Of a stretch of DNA of 64,000 nucleotides, positions 19,321-29,585 are shown one piece after another. Position 1 is the stretch's first letter. Every line of letters starts with the position of its first letter. A model generated the notes under the pieces. That model searched no databases and was not told the origin of the DNA. It worked only from the letters and a program-made list of their open reading frames with translations. The DNA is from UBA11574 sp963752565 (GTDB lineage: Bacteria; Desulfobacterota; Desulfobacteria; Desulfobacterales; UBA11574): positions 117,238 to 181,237 of the forward strand of contig CAVVZC010000028.1 of the NCBI GenBank assembly GCA_963752565.1, read 5' to 3'. The translations under genes were made by a program, and so were the position numbers.

Positions 19321-21399
19321 ATGGAAACTTTATTACTTGAGATAGGGACAGAAGAGATTCCTGCAGGCTATATTGAGCCTGCATTAGCGTCAATGTCGCA
19401 GACACTTTTGAAAAAAATGACAGATTTACGGATAGATCATGGGAGTGCAAGGGTATTCGGGACACCGAGACGTTTGGCAGTTGAAGTAAAAAAAGTTGCG
19501 GCCAAACAGACGCCGTTGGCTTCAGACGTTCTTGGGCCCCCGGAAAAAATCGGTTTTGATCAAAAGGGCCGACCGACCATGGCGGCAACGAAGTTTGCCG
19601 AGAAAGTGGGTGTTTCAGTCAACGCCCTCTCGGTAAAGGAAACCGATAAAGGCCGGTATGTATGTGCTCGGGTTGCTGAGAAAGGACAGGCAACACAAAC
19701 TCTTCTTAAGACCATCCTTCCGGAAGTCATTCTGGCGACGCCGTTTCCCAAAACCATGATATGGGCTGAATTAAACATCTATTTTGCAAGACCGATCCAT
19801 TCGATCGTAGCCCTATTTGGAGACACAGCCCTCAGTTTTTCACTGGAAGATATCAAAAGCGGAAGATATTCCTATGGGCATTATTTCATGCACCCCCGGA
19901 AAATAAAAATTTCCAGTTCCAAAGACTATATTAAGACATTGCGTTCTGCAAAGGTATTGGTTGATCTTCAAACCCGCAGAAAAAGTGTCGAGACGGAGAT
20001 TCATAAGGCCGCTAAAGGCGTCGGTGGGGAGATACTTCCTGATGAGGAGCTGGTGGATATTGTGAAAAACCTGGTTGAGTATCCGTTCGCAACGGCCGGT
20101 AGCTTTGATAAGGAGTTTTTAAAAGTCCCCGGTGAAGTGCTGATTACCGCCATGCGAGAACACCAGAAATATTTTGCCGTTGTGGATAAAAAAGGAAATC
20201 TCATGCCCTATTTTGTGGCGGTCAACAATACCCGAACAAAGGATATGAAATTGGTGGCGACCGGCCATGAATGGGTACTTAGAGCCCGTCTCGCGGATGC
20301 TCAATTCTTTTACAAAAGCGATATAGAGCAATCTTCGAAACAAAGGGTTGAAAAACTGAAGGGCGTTCTTTTCCAGGCAGAACTCGGGTCTATGTATGAA
20401 AAGGTAAAGCGTCTTCAAAAAATAGCAGGATTTTTGGCCGACAACGTCGAAAAGGGCTCTTATCTGAAAAAACACGCGACAAGGGCTGCAGGGTTGTGCA
20501 AGGCGGATCTGGTCAGCCAAGTTGTAGGGGAGTTTCCCAAACTTCAGGGGATCATGGGCAGGGTGTACGCGACGGTTGAAAAAGAACCTAAATCTGTGGC
20601 TTCAGCAATTGAGGAACATTACCGACCCATTTATTCAGGAGGGGCACTGCCAAAAACCATGGCCGGTGCTATTTTGGCCATTGCCGATAAGATCGATAAC
20701 ATTTGCGGATTCTTTTCAGTGGGACTCACACCTACCGGCGCGTCCGATCCATATGCGCTTCGGCGACAGGGCATCGGTATCATTCAAATTATGATCGATA
20801 AAGGTCTTTCCTTTTCCTTAAGGGGTATGATTGAAAAGAGTATAAAGCTTTACGGAATAAAGGGCGCCAAGAAAATTAAAAATATTGCAGATCCGGTAAA
20901 CGCCTTTTTAAATAACCGATTGACCCATTTGCTGGCAGAGGAAGGTTTTTCAAAAGACGTCGTTGCAGCGGTGACGAGTGTTTCCGTTGATAATGTCCCG
21001 GACTTGTGGAATAGAGCCCGGGCGCTTCAAGATCTTAAGACCGCACCCGATTTTGAACCACTGGCGGTTGCGTTTAAGCGTGTTGTCAATATCATAAAAA
21101 AGGCAAAGGCTTTTAAAGCAAAACCGGTAAAAGAAAGTCTGTTTGAGCATGATTCTGAAAAAGCGCTTTATGCAAAATATAAAACTGTTAAAAAGAAGGT
21201 TTCGGCCAATCTGGATAAAGGAAATTTGGAAAAAGCTTTGCACGAGATTGCATCTCTTAAAGATACGGTCGATGCATTTTTTGACGGTGTTCTGGTCATG
21301 GAAAAAGAAAAGAAAATACGTAACAACAGGCTGAGCTTGCTGGCACACATTGCAGATCTGTTTGAAACCATCGCAGACTTTTCAAAAATATCGACCTGA
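19321..21399 (+). CDS. glyS: Glycyl-tRNA synthetase beta subunit
   Basis: This 692-residue tRNA-recognition and editing-like subunit partners GlyQ. It opens with the family-typical TLLLEIGTEEIPAGYI and contains FGTPRRLAV, EVLITAMREHQKYF and YRPIYSGGALP, with a C-terminal anticodon-binding DALR-type region. An in-frame start exists at 19,276, but the conserved N-terminus and a GAGG-containing ribosome site point to ATG 19,321. It is encoded downstream of glyQ on the same strand. Confidence 0.96.
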   Translation: METLLLEIGTEEIPAGYIEPALASMSQTLLKKMTDLRIDHGSARVFGTPRRLAVEVKKVAAKQTPLASDVLGPPEKIGFDQKGRPTMAATKFAEKVGVSVNALSVKETDKGRYVCARVAEKGQATQTLLKTILPEVILATPFPKTMIWAELNIYFARPIHSIVALFGDTALSFSLEDIKSGRYSYGHYFMHPRKIKISSSKDYIKTLRSAKVLVDLQTRRKSVETEIHKAAKGVGGEILPDEELVDIVKNLVEYPFATAGSFDKEFLKVPGEVLITAMREHQKYFAVVDKKGNLMPYFVAVNNTRTKDMKLVATGHEWVLRARLADAQFFYKSDIEQSSKQRVEKLKGVLFQAELGSMYEKVKRLQKIAGFLADNVEKGSYLKKHATRAAGLCKADLVSQVVGEFPKLQGIMGRVYATVEKEPKSVASAIEEHYRPIYSGGALPKTMAGAILAIADKIDNICGFFSVGLTPTGASDPYALRRQGIGIIQIMIDKGLSFSLRGMIEKSIKLYGIKGAKKIKNIADPVNAFLNNRLTHLLAEEGFSKDVVAAVTSVSVDNVPDLWNRARALQDLKTAPDFEPLAVAFKRVVNIIKKAKAFKAKPVKESLFEHDSEKALYAKYKTVKKKVSANLDKGNLEKALHEIASLKDTVDAFFDGVLVMEKEKKIRNNRLSLLAHIADLFETIADFSKIST

Positions 21400-21412
21400 T
21401 GCTATAAGTAGG

Positions 21413-21610
21413 AAAGAGAAAATAGCAAAGAGAAAATAGCAAAGAGCAAAGAGCAAAGAGGAAGGAGCAAAGAGCAAGAAGGTGAGAAGGTGCGAAGGTA
21501 AGAAGGTTGGCATGTCCTAGAGTCTCCGACCTTCTGATTTTCTAACCTTCTCATCTTCTAATTACATTTACGTCCATTTGCGTTTATCTATTATCTAATT
21601 TCTATTTCCT
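21413..21610. repeat. Purine-rich low-complexity repeat tract
   Basis: GCAAAGA-type heptads are repeated several times (21,424-21,478), followed by GAAGGTGAGAAGG and GCGAAGGTAAGAAGG copies. These face a complementary pyrimidine arm (CCTTCTGATTTTC, AACCTTCTCATCTTC), so the RNA could fold into a long imperfect hairpin downstream of glyS. No open frame of interest. Confidence 0.6.
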
Positions 21611-21639
21611 GTTTTCTAAAAGATTTGGGGTGTTTCGAA

Positions 21640-22668
21640 ATGAAAGCAATGGTGTTGAACGAGATTTGCAGCCTCAAAGAAAACAGAAACCCGCTTCAGC
21701 TGACGACTCTTCCGATCCCAACTCCCAAAGAAAAAGAAATATTAGTAAAAATATCCGTCTGCGGTGTTTGCCACACGGAGCTGGATGAAATTGAAGGGAG
21801 AACACCCCCGCCTCACCTCCCAATCGTTTTAGGCCATCAAGTTGTCGGAACCGTAAAAGAAACAGGACCGAACGCAAATAGATATAAAACAGGAGAAAGG
21901 GTAGGGATCGCCTGGGTATACTCGGCGTGTGGCATTTGCGCTTTTTGCAGACAAGACTATGAGAATCTTTGTGAAGCATTCAGAGCTACCGGTCGGGATG
22001 CCAATGGTGGATATGCGGAGTATATGACCGTCCTGGAAGATTTTGCGTATAAAATTCCGGATGTTTTTTCCGATTCCCAGGCAGCGCCTCTTTTATGCGC
22101 CGGCGCCATTGGTTTCCGATCTTTGAGACTGACCAATATCAGCAATGGTCAGAACCTGGGCCTTACCGGTTTCGGGGCATCGGCCCATCTTGTACTTAAA
22201 ATGGTCAAGCATCAACATTCCGATACAAAGGTTTTTGTTTTTGCCAGAAGTGAAAAAGAAAGGGATTTCGCCAAAGAGCTCGGAGCGGTCTGGGCCGGGG
22301 ATACCGAAGAAAAGTCACCGGAAATACTGGATTGCATCATCGACACAACGCCGGCCTGGAAACCGGTTGTCGAGGCATTGAGTAATTTGAAACCCGGCGG
22401 AAGGCTGATTATCAATGCAATTCGCAAAGAAGAAAATGACAAAGACTATCTGCTAAAGCTGAATTATCCTGAACATCTCTGGCTGGAAAAGGAGATAAAA
22501 AGTGTCGCCAATGTCGCCAGAAAAGATGTCAGCGAATTCATCGATCTGGCCGCCGAAATTCCCATAATACCGGAAATCAAAGAGTATCCCTTGGAATCTG
22601 CAAATGTGGCGTTGCTGGAACTAAAAGAGAGAAAAATACGGGGGGCTAAAGTTTTAAAAATTGAATAA
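21640..22668 (+). CDS. Zinc-dependent alcohol dehydrogenase family protein
   Basis: This 342-residue medium-chain dehydrogenase has catalytic-zinc ligands in VCGVCHTELDE and LGHQVVG and four structural-zinc cysteines in the CGICAFCRQDYENLC segment. The nucleotide-binding loop reads GLTGFGASAHLV, a variant of the usual GxGGxG. The family oxidises alcohols or reduces aldehydes with NAD(P)H; the substrate is unknown. TTG 21,625 opens the frame, but ATG 21,640 with GGGGTG about eight bases upstream matches the usual N-terminus. It converges on lgt. Confidence 0.82.
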   Translation: MKAMVLNEICSLKENRNPLQLTTLPIPTPKEKEILVKISVCGVCHTELDEIEGRTPPPHLPIVLGHQVVGTVKETGPNANRYKTGERVGIAWVYSACGICAFCRQDYENLCEAFRATGRDANGGYAEYMTVLEDFAYKIPDVFSDSQAAPLLCAGAIGFRSLRLTNISNGQNLGLTGFGASAHLVLKMVKHQHSDTKVFVFARSEKERDFAKELGAVWAGDTEEKSPEILDCIIDTTPAWKPVVEALSNLKPGGRLIINAIRKEENDKDYLLKLNYPEHLWLEKEIKSVANVARKDVSEFIDLAAEIPIIPEIKEYPLESANVALLELKERKIRGAKVLKIE

Positions 22669-22681
22669 TGGCTAATGTATG

Positions 22682-23539
22682 TTACGAGAGATCGGTCCGC
22701 CGTTTTTCAGCCTGAGACAGATAAATGTACAAAGCAACCCCGCAGACCATCATCAAGCCGCATAGCAGCTGGCCCATGGAAAATGACATAAAGACAAAAC
22801 CAATCTGGGGATCCGGTTGGCGATAAAATTCTATGAAAAACCGAACAAGACCATATCCGATGATATAAAAGGAGAGCATTGCACCTTTGGGTTTTTGTAG
22901 TTTTCTTAAATTCCACAAAACAATAAACAGAATAATTCCCTCAAAAAAAGCTTCGTAAAGCTGTGAGGGGTGTCTGAGGTTTTGTCCGGGCGCAAGTGGA
23001 AAATACATGCCAATGGATGCCGAGGTCACTCTGCCATACAGCTCACCGTTGATAAAATTCCCGATTCGGCCGAATGTATACCCTAACGGAACAACGGGTG
23101 CGAACAAATCGACGGTATTCCAAAAATTGAAGCCGGTTTTACGCGTAAAAATCCAGATTGAAGCGATCACCCCAATCAGCCCGCCGTGAAAAGACATGCC
23201 AGAAATTCCAGTAAAGGTTATGCCGTTTGAAAAATTAAAGGGGAGAAATGTTTCAAGAGGGTTTTTCAGGTAATATAAAGGGTTATAAACAATAACATAT
23301 CCAAGACGTCCGCCGACAATAACACCGATCATCATAAAAATCATAAGGTTTTGAATGTTATCGGCAGATATGCGAAATCGTTTTTCACGTTTTATACGAT
23401 AGATTACCAGCATGTAAACGGTGGCAAACGCAACGAGATACATCAGTCCGTAATAATGAAGTCTGAACCCTCCGAGACTAAAGATAACAGGGTTCATTTT
23501 TTCAGGCAAATGCTGCCACCAGATCAAGAATTCATTCAT
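22682..23539 (-). CDS. lgt: Prolipoprotein diacylglyceryl transferase Lgt
   Basis: This 285-residue inner-membrane enzyme with about seven helices moves diacylglyceryl from phosphatidylglycerol onto the lipobox cysteine of prolipoproteins. Signature elements are YGLMYLVAF, GGRLGYV, the Lgt motif GRIGNFINGELYGR and HPSQLYEAF. Its ATG begins directly after the TAG stop of the upstream Do-type protease gene (TAGATG), so translation is coupled. Lipoproteins encoded elsewhere in the window (12,863 and 46,811) would be substrates. Confidence 0.96.
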   Translation of the reverse strand: MNEFLIWWQHLPEKMNPVIFSLGGFRLHYYGLMYLVAFATVYMLVIYRIKREKRFRISADNIQNLMIFMMIGVIVGGRLGYVIVYNPLYYLKNPLETFLPFNFSNGITFTGISGMSFHGGLIGVIASIWIFTRKTGFNFWNTVDLFAPVVPLGYTFGRIGNFINGELYGRVTSASIGMYFPLAPGQNLRHPSQLYEAFFEGIILFIVLWNLRKLQKPKGAMLSFYIIGYGLVRFFIEFYRQPDPQIGFVFMSFSMGQLLCGLMMVCGVALYIYLSQAEKRRTDLS

Positions 23540-25003
23540 CTATTTTGTTATCTTTATAACCAGAAATCCTCGATTCATTCGCCGGATAAAAAGGTTGATG
23601 GTTTTGCCTTCCGGGATTTCATTGATCGTCTTATTAAGATCACTCACTGATGTTATGTTCTTGTGGTTGATCTCCCTGATAATGTCGTGGATCTGTAGTC
23701 CGGCTTCCGCTGCTTTGCTTTCCGGATCCACGCCGACCACAATAACACCTGTGGTATCTTTTAGGTTAAAACGACGCGCAGTTTCAGGTGTAATTTCAGA
23801 AACTTGAATTCCAAGCTGGGTCTGTTCCTTCTCTCGGGAGCTTCTGCTGGAAATTTTGGCTTCTTCTCTTTTTACGATTTTGACGTCAATCGTTCGGGTT
23901 TTGCCGGTGCGATTGATTTTGATCTGAATTGTATCGCCGACGAGTGTATCTGCAATCATTCCAGTAAGTTGTCTCGCACTATCCACCCCCTTTCCATTTA
24001 CTGAAAGTATGACGTCTTTGGGCTTTATTCCTGCTAAATCGGCAGGGTCACCCGGAAACACTTCTGTAACCAGAACGCCTTTTTTTTCCTTTATGCCGTA
24101 ATACTCCGCGACTTCCTCGCTGATGTCCTGGATACCCACTCCAAGCCAACCGCGTGTAACCTCACCGGTACTTTTGATCTGATCAATGATGTTTTTTGCA
24201 AGATTTACCGGAATGGCAAATCCGATTCCCTGTCCACCGGCGACGATGGCTGTATTTATTCCAACAACTTCTCCCCTCAAATTGAGCAGCGGTCCGCCAC
24301 TATTTCCTGGATTAATGGAAGCGTCGGTCTGAATGAAATCATCATAGGGTCCCGACCCGATGACCCGCCCCTTGGCGCTGACAATTCCTGCTGTGACGGT
24401 TTGCTCCAGGCCAAAGGGATTTCCGATGGCCACCACCCACTGACCGACTTTAAGGACATCGGAATCTCCGAATCGTAAAACAGGAAGATTACGATTCGAC
24501 TCGATTTTGATCAATGCCAGATCTGTATTTTTGTCACGTCCGACAATCTGGGCCTCGAACTCTTTTTCGTCATTTAATATCACGACAATTTTGTCTGCAT
24601 TGTCTATAACATGATTATTGGTTACGATATAGCCGTCCTTGTCGATGATAAAACCCGAACCAAGGCTTCGTTGTTTAAAATCCCTTTTTTGGTCCTCGTC
24701 AAAAAAACGATCAAAAAAATCTTTCATGGGATCGTCATCGCCAAAAGGGCCTTTTTTAAAGTGACGAAATACACGGCCCCCACCCTTGATGGTCTTGACT
24801 GTCCTGATGTTAACCACGGCTGGACTGGCCGATTCAGCCAGGTTGGAGAAAGTGTCAGGGGGTAGGAAGGTTGTGCCGGATTTTGCAGCTACACTGTACG
24901 GCGGATAAAAACTGCCTAAAAATATGATTACCGCTGCCAGGAGCGTTGCAATGAAAAATATTTTTCTTTCTGGAAAAAATTGTTTTTTTACAAAAAAATT
25001 CAT
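23540..25003 (-). CDS. degP: Do-family periplasmic serine protease (HtrA/DegP)
   Basis: This 487-residue exported protease/chaperone has a signal anchor (about residues 14-33) and a trypsin-like domain with catalytic triad His131, Asp161 and Ser235 (in PGNSGGP). Two PDZ domains follow (about 270-360 and 390-480). Between strands of the protease domain lies an acidic, Phe-rich LA-loop-like insert (about 85-105). It degrades misfolded envelope proteins. The start has AAGGAG seven bases upstream. It overlaps functionally and abuts lgt; hisD is further upstream after a 290-bp gap that may carry its own promoter. DegP, DegQ and MucD cannot be separated by eye. Confidence 0.93.
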   Translation of the reverse strand: MNFFVKKQFFPERKIFFIATLLAAVIIFLGSFYPPYSVAAKSGTTFLPPDTFSNLAESASPAVVNIRTVKTIKGGGRVFRHFKKGPFGDDDPMKDFFDRFFDEDQKRDFKQRSLGSGFIIDKDGYIVTNNHVIDNADKIVVILNDEKEFEAQIVGRDKNTDLALIKIESNRNLPVLRFGDSDVLKVGQWVVAIGNPFGLEQTVTAGIVSAKGRVIGSGPYDDFIQTDASINPGNSGGPLLNLRGEVVGINTAIVAGGQGIGFAIPVNLAKNIIDQIKSTGEVTRGWLGVGIQDISEEVAEYYGIKEKKGVLVTEVFPGDPADLAGIKPKDVILSVNGKGVDSARQLTGMIADTLVGDTIQIKINRTGKTRTIDVKIVKREEAKISSRSSREKEQTQLGIQVSEITPETARRFNLKDTTGVIVVGVDPESKAAEAGLQIHDIIREINHKNITSVSDLNKTINEIPEGKTINLFIRRMNRGFLVIKITK

Positions 25004-25293
25004 TTATGAACTCCTTTAGTTATTTTTTTAACTGTATAAAATAGTAAAAGAAAATGCAAGCTGTGTGCCATAAATAATCATTGAGCAATAATTGGCTCAA
25101 ATTTTACACCCCAATATGCTAAAAAGCCATTGAAATAGGGGGCTGAAATAAAATATTTTTCCTTTAAAGCGTTTAATGTCAATATTTGCTCCAGTCGGAC
25201 TGATAATGGGTAAAAAATACCCGGTTTAACGTATTGAACAGTGCTTGTGGATAAAAAGTATCCATTCCATCCGGTTGTCAGAAGAGACTATTT

Positions 25294-26598
25294 TCAATGG
25301 CCGTTTAACCTTATTCTCACAGCATTGGCATGGGCATCAAGACCTTCTATTTCCGCAAGGCGAATAACATCACCGGCCTCACGATCAAAGGCTGCCTGTG
25401 AATAACGGATTAGGCTGGTTTTTTTTATAAATGTATCCACTGAAAGAGCAGAAGAGAATCTTGCCGTGCCGGCAGTTGGAAGAACATGGTTGGGGCCGGC
25501 GATGTAGTCACCAATGGGTTCTGGTGTATAGTCACCCAAAAATACGGCTCCCGCATTACGGATCTGTCCGATATAGGCCAATGGATCTTTGATTTGAAGT
25601 TCAAGGTGCTCGGGTGCAATTTGGTTTGAAAGATCAATTGCCGTATCAAGATCAGACACAACCATTATGGCGCCGAACCTGGAAAGTGCTTTTTGGGCAA
25701 TCTCTTTGCGTGAAAGACCCTGAAGCTGCTTCTTTACAAAGGAGGCAACTGTTTTGGCAGTGTCTCTGGAATCCGTGACCAAAATTGCAGAGGCCAGGAT
25801 ATCATGTTCTGCCTGTGAAAGGAGATCCGCTGCAATAAATTCAGGGGTTGACGTATTGTCTGCGATGATAAGGATTTCGCTGGGACCTGCAATCATATCT
25901 ACACCTACGATCCCTGCTACGATTTTCTTGGCAATGGTAACATAAATATTTCCGGGGCCTACGACAACATCCACTTTTGGTATTGTCTCGGTGCCGTAAG
26001 CCAGGGCAGCAATGGCCCAGGCACTCCCGACCTTATAGACAGCATCCACTCCGACCTTTTTAGCAGCAACCAGAAGATGGGGATTAATCGAGCCGCTTTT
26101 GGTGGGTGGCGTTACCATGACGATGTGATTGACGCCCGCAACTTTTGCAGGGATGGCGCCCATGAGGACCGAGGAAACCAGCGGTGTCTCACCCCCCATT
26201 CCACCAGGGACATAAATCCCTGCCACATCGACAGGATTTATCAACTGGCCCAAAAGTGTACCCGGTCTTTGGGTATGGATCCAGGATTTACATCGTTGCT
26301 CTTTGTGGAAGGATTCGATTTGATTCACTGCTCGGTTTAGCGTTCGTATAAAGGGTCGGTCTACATATTTTGAGGCATCATCAATTTCTTGGCGTGTCAC
26401 CTGAATGGATGCCGTGGTCAGTTTCGGTGAATCGAATTGGTTCGTATATTTGATGAGCGCCTGATCTTTGTTTTTTCGAACATTCTCAATAATGCGCGTG
26501 ATTGCAAGCAGATCTTTCTTTTTAAATCCCATACCGCGGTTTACGATGGATGCAATTTTTTTGGCTGCCGATGATGATGGATAAGTGTAGATTTTCAT
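25294..26598 (-). CDS. hisD: Histidinol dehydrogenase
   Basis: This 434-residue zinc enzyme catalyses the last two steps of histidine synthesis (histidinol to histidine, two NAD+). Catalytic Glu-His is in IAPEHLEL. Zinc-site motifs LSQAEHD and DYIAGPNHVLPT and the substrate/NAD loop VVGPGNIYVT are present. The longest frame opens at 26,658, but the family N-terminus begins at ATG 26,598, with AAGGT about ten bases upstream. No other his genes are adjacent. Confidence 0.95.
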   Translation of the reverse strand: MKIYTYPSSSAAKKIASIVNRGMGFKKKDLLAITRIIENVRKNKDQALIKYTNQFDSPKLTTASIQVTRQEIDDASKYVDRPFIRTLNRAVNQIESFHKEQRCKSWIHTQRPGTLLGQLINPVDVAGIYVPGGMGGETPLVSSVLMGAIPAKVAGVNHIVMVTPPTKSGSINPHLLVAAKKVGVDAVYKVGSAWAIAALAYGTETIPKVDVVVGPGNIYVTIAKKIVAGIVGVDMIAGPSEILIIADNTSTPEFIAADLLSQAEHDILASAILVTDSRDTAKTVASFVKKQLQGLSRKEIAQKALSRFGAIMVVSDLDTAIDLSNQIAPEHLELQIKDPLAYIGQIRNAGAVFLGDYTPEPIGDYIAGPNHVLPTAGTARFSSALSVDTFIKKTSLIRYSQAAFDREAGDVIRLAEIEGLDAHANAVRIRLNGH

Positions 26599-26756
26599 AA
26601 AATTTTTTACCTTATAGAAATACCATTTAATAATAACAATTATATTTAACACTTTCAATAGCCAAGAGATGCTGCTTTGTCAACATCGGCTAATCACAGG
26701 GGGTTATAATTTCACAAGATCCATAACTAAACAAACATATTTGAACCCCAATACGG

Positions 26757-26981
26757 GGCGAACGCTTCGCGACGGCGTGTATCTCTTTCCAACCGACTGA
26801 AACTTGTGCTTAAGCACCCCTAAGCCCGAACCGGGCCTGAGTTATTTAGAATAATTTATCGCTGAATGATCCCATTGATTGTTTTGTCATTATTTCATTC
26901 GCTTCGGGCTAACGCGCGCTAAAGCCCTTCAAACAGTCATTCGGTTGAAAAGAGATACACGCCGTTGCTACGCTGCATCGA
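26757..26981. repeat. MITE-like element with ~30 bp imperfect terminal inverted repeats
   Basis: The left arm at 26,771-26,800 (GACGGCGTGTATCTCTTT...) is repeated in inverted form at 26,938-26,967 (AACGGCGTGTATCTCTTT on the other strand), with only about three mismatches over 30 bases. Weaker similarity continues outward. The centre has inverted GCCCGAA/TTCGGGC-type sequence. The element is non-coding and fills the divergent gap between hisD and serC. Confidence 0.8.
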
Positions 26982-27104
26982 AATAAAATGTGTTTACTCC
27001 GGCATCCATAAAAATACTAATTGACATATTGTGTTCTATCTGTACAAATAAATCCTTTTTTAAAATATAAAATTGTTCAAACATAAATTACATGGAGGAA
27101 ACCG

Positions 27105-28193
27105 ATGAAGGAAAACAGAATTTATAACTTTAATGCCGGTCCTGCTGCGCTTCCCCTTGAAGTGCTTGAAGAAATCAAGGATTCATTCTTAAATTTCGGT
27201 GGTTCCGGTATGTCGATCACAGAGATCAGCCACCGGTCAACGTTGTTTGACGATGTCATAAACGATGCCGTTACCAGAACCCGCCGGTTGTTGAAGCTTG
27301 ATGACAAGTTTCACGTATTGTTTATCCAGGGAGGTGCCAGTTTACAGTTCTCGATGATACCCTTGAACCTTCTCGGAGAAGGTGATGCCGCAGACTATGT
27401 GAACACAGGCACCTGGTCCACAAAGGCCATTAAGGAAGCTGAAATTATGGGTAAAACCATAGATGTTGTGGCATCTTCCGAAGATAAAAATTTTTCCTGC
27501 ATTCCAAAAAATATATCTTTTAACAGCAATGCGGTCTATGCACACATTACATCCAACAATACCATCAAAGGGACCCAATGGGCGTCTTATCCGGAGACAG
27601 GCGGTGTTCCCCTTATCGCCGATATGTCGTCCGATATGATGTCAAGACCTTTTGATGTCGATAAGTTCGGCCTGATTTATGCTGGAGCCCAAAAAAATAT
27701 CGGTCCTGCGGGCGTATGTATGGTCATCATTCGGGATGATATGCTGAAAAGGGTGCCGGACACGCTCCCGTCCATGTTAAAGTATACCACTTATGCTTCC
27801 AAAAATTCGATGTTCAATACGCCGCCTTGCTTTGCAATCTATATGATTCAATTGGTCGTGAAATGGCTGGAGGAAAGCGTCGGTGGCCTTGAGAAAATGG
27901 CAAAGATGAATCAAACAAAGGCCCGGATACTTTATGAAGCCATAGATTCTGGTGGTTTTTATCAAGGAACGGCTGAAACGGATAGTCGTTCTTTGATGAA
28001 TGTCACTTTTCGTCTTCCGGATGAAGCACTTGAAAAACAGTTTGTTGAGCAGGCGCTTAAAAACGGAATGGGCGGTCTTAAAGGTCATCGATCCGTCGGA
28101 GGGTGCCGTGCGTCGATTTATAATGCAACGCCGCTGGCGGCAATCGAAGCCCTTGTAGATTTTATGAAGCACTTTGAGCAGGAAAACGGGTAA
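27105..28193 (+). CDS. serC: Phosphoserine aminotransferase
   Basis: This 362-residue class-V PLP aminotransferase converts 3-phosphohydroxypyruvate and glutamate to phosphoserine (also 4-phosphohydroxythreonine in the B6 pathway). The N-terminus NFNAGPAALP and the PLP lysine Lys197 in YAGAQKNIGPAG are diagnostic. The C-terminal phosphate-binding GGLKGHRSVGGCRASIYN is intact. GGAGG lies just upstream of the start. It stands alone between two intergenic repeat elements. Confidence 0.96.
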   Translation: MKENRIYNFNAGPAALPLEVLEEIKDSFLNFGGSGMSITEISHRSTLFDDVINDAVTRTRRLLKLDDKFHVLFIQGGASLQFSMIPLNLLGEGDAADYVNTGTWSTKAIKEAEIMGKTIDVVASSEDKNFSCIPKNISFNSNAVYAHITSNNTIKGTQWASYPETGGVPLIADMSSDMMSRPFDVDKFGLIYAGAQKNIGPAGVCMVIIRDDMLKRVPDTLPSMLKYTTYASKNSMFNTPPCFAIYMIQLVVKWLEESVGGLEKMAKMNQTKARILYEAIDSGGFYQGTAETDSRSLMNVTFRLPDEALEKQFVEQALKNGMGGLKGHRSVGGCRASIYNATPLAAIEALVDFMKHFEQENG

Positions 28194-28269
28194 TTAAGGG
28201 GTCAGGGAGTTACTTTTGTAAAAAGCAGTTCAAACATCCCAAACATAATGTAACCACCCAATCTTTTTA

Positions 28270-28466
28270 TTAATTATATATAATATCAAGCCCAGTGAAA
28301 TGAATTTTACTATAGAGTAAATGATATTACAATAATTTTGAAGCCTTGGTATTTATAGAACCATGGTAGAAATCGCCACAATTATCGTTTGGTTATATGG
28401 TATTGTGGTATCACAAAAATATCAGGCACTTGATACTTGGACTTAATTGCAGAGTATCACAACTAA
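28270..28466 (+). repeat. Dispersed intergenic repeat, copy A
   Basis: The core at 28,371-28,457 reads AAATCGCCACAATTAT, then GGTATTGTGGTATCACA, then CAGGCACTTGATAC and AATTGCAGAGTATC. This is the same order of blocks seen in copies near 33,060, 34,650 and 63,630. The left half carries the GATATTACAATAATTTT block shared with the other long copies. It fills the gap between convergent serC and the acuI-like pseudogene. Confidence 0.7.
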
Positions 28467-28509
28467 ACAAACTATTATCAACCCCTCTATCTTTTTGACG
28501 CATCTACTC

Positions 28510-29513
28510 TTATTTAGCCAAATCGACGATCACTCTGCCTTTTTGCTTTCCTGCTAAAATGCGATCTATTTCGGCATCCAACTCTTCAAGTGAGCAAACG
28601 GAAGTCTGTCGATCCAGAACAGTCAGCTTCCATTCATTGGCAATTTTTTCCCATGTCTTGCGTCGAAAGGTCATTGGAAAGCTCTGTGAATCAATGCCGA
28701 CAAGCGAGATACCCCTCAATATGAAAGGGATAGACGTTAATCTGCAGATCAGGCGATGCCACGTTGCCGCAGCAGGTAACCGACTCCGTGGAGTTTGGTG
28801 GATCTGATGGCTGTTGCTAGGATCTCACCTCCTACCGCGTCTACTACCCCAGCCCAGCGACCTTTCAAAGGGGCTTTCCGGAGGTGTCAGTAGCCTCATC
28901 TCTGGAGATGACTCTCTTTGGCGCCAAGGTCGATAAGAAACTGCTTTTCATCCATCTTTCCAGTTACTGCAACCACTTGATATCCGATTTTGGCAAGCAT
29001 TGCCACGGCAAAACTGCCAACTCCACCGGTGGCACCTGTAACTAATATCTCTCCTCGTTCGGGGGTGATGCCATGCTCTTGGAGTTTAAGGATGCAAAAG
29101 CCGGCGGTAAGACCGGCTGAACCATAAGCCATGCTTTCTTTTGGTGAGAGATTCTCCGGAAGCGGCACAACCCAAGCGGCCGGCACTCTGATGTATTGTC
29201 CAAAACCACCTGAGGTGTTCATGCCAAGATCGTAGCTGGTGACAATCACTTCGTCCCCGGGCTGAAATGCATCACTGAGGCTCTCCTCTACAACACCGGC
29301 GGCATCTACTCCCGGGGTGTGAGGATAATTCTTGGTGACTCCCCTGTGACCCGTGGCGGAAAGTCCGTCTTTATAATTTAAGGATGAATATTGAACCTTG
29401 ACCAATACTTCACCTTCAGGCAATTCATCCAGCGATTTGTCAGCAATTTGCCTGGTATATTTACCATCTGGTGTTTCCTGCACGACCATGGCTTTGAATG
29501 TTTTACTGTCCAT
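28510..29513 (-). pseudogene. AcuI/YhdH-like acryloyl-CoA reductase, frameshifted
   Basis: The N-terminal two thirds (29,513 down to about 28,899) reads as an NADPH-dependent acryloyl-CoA/quinone-type reductase: SSLNYKDGLSATGHRGV, HTPGVDAAGVV and the cofactor loop GATGGVGSFA. The C-terminal piece (from 28,719 down) gives GISLVGIDSQ and GRVIVDLAK. Between them the protein can be followed only by switching frame about four times, near 28,914, 28,867, 28,781 and 28,724, each consistent with a one-base insertion or deletion. In the bridged frames VISRDEATD, WAGVVDAVGGEIL and NVASPDLQINVYP are recognisable. Either the gene has decayed or this 200-bp stretch is poorly sequenced. It follows a related dehydrogenase and a TetR gene on the same strand. 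Confidence 0.85.
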
Positions 29514-29585
29514 AATATTTTCTTGCACGGATAACGGGGCTAACTCTTATAGAAGGGCCAACCCCATATTTGGTTTAGCTTGATG

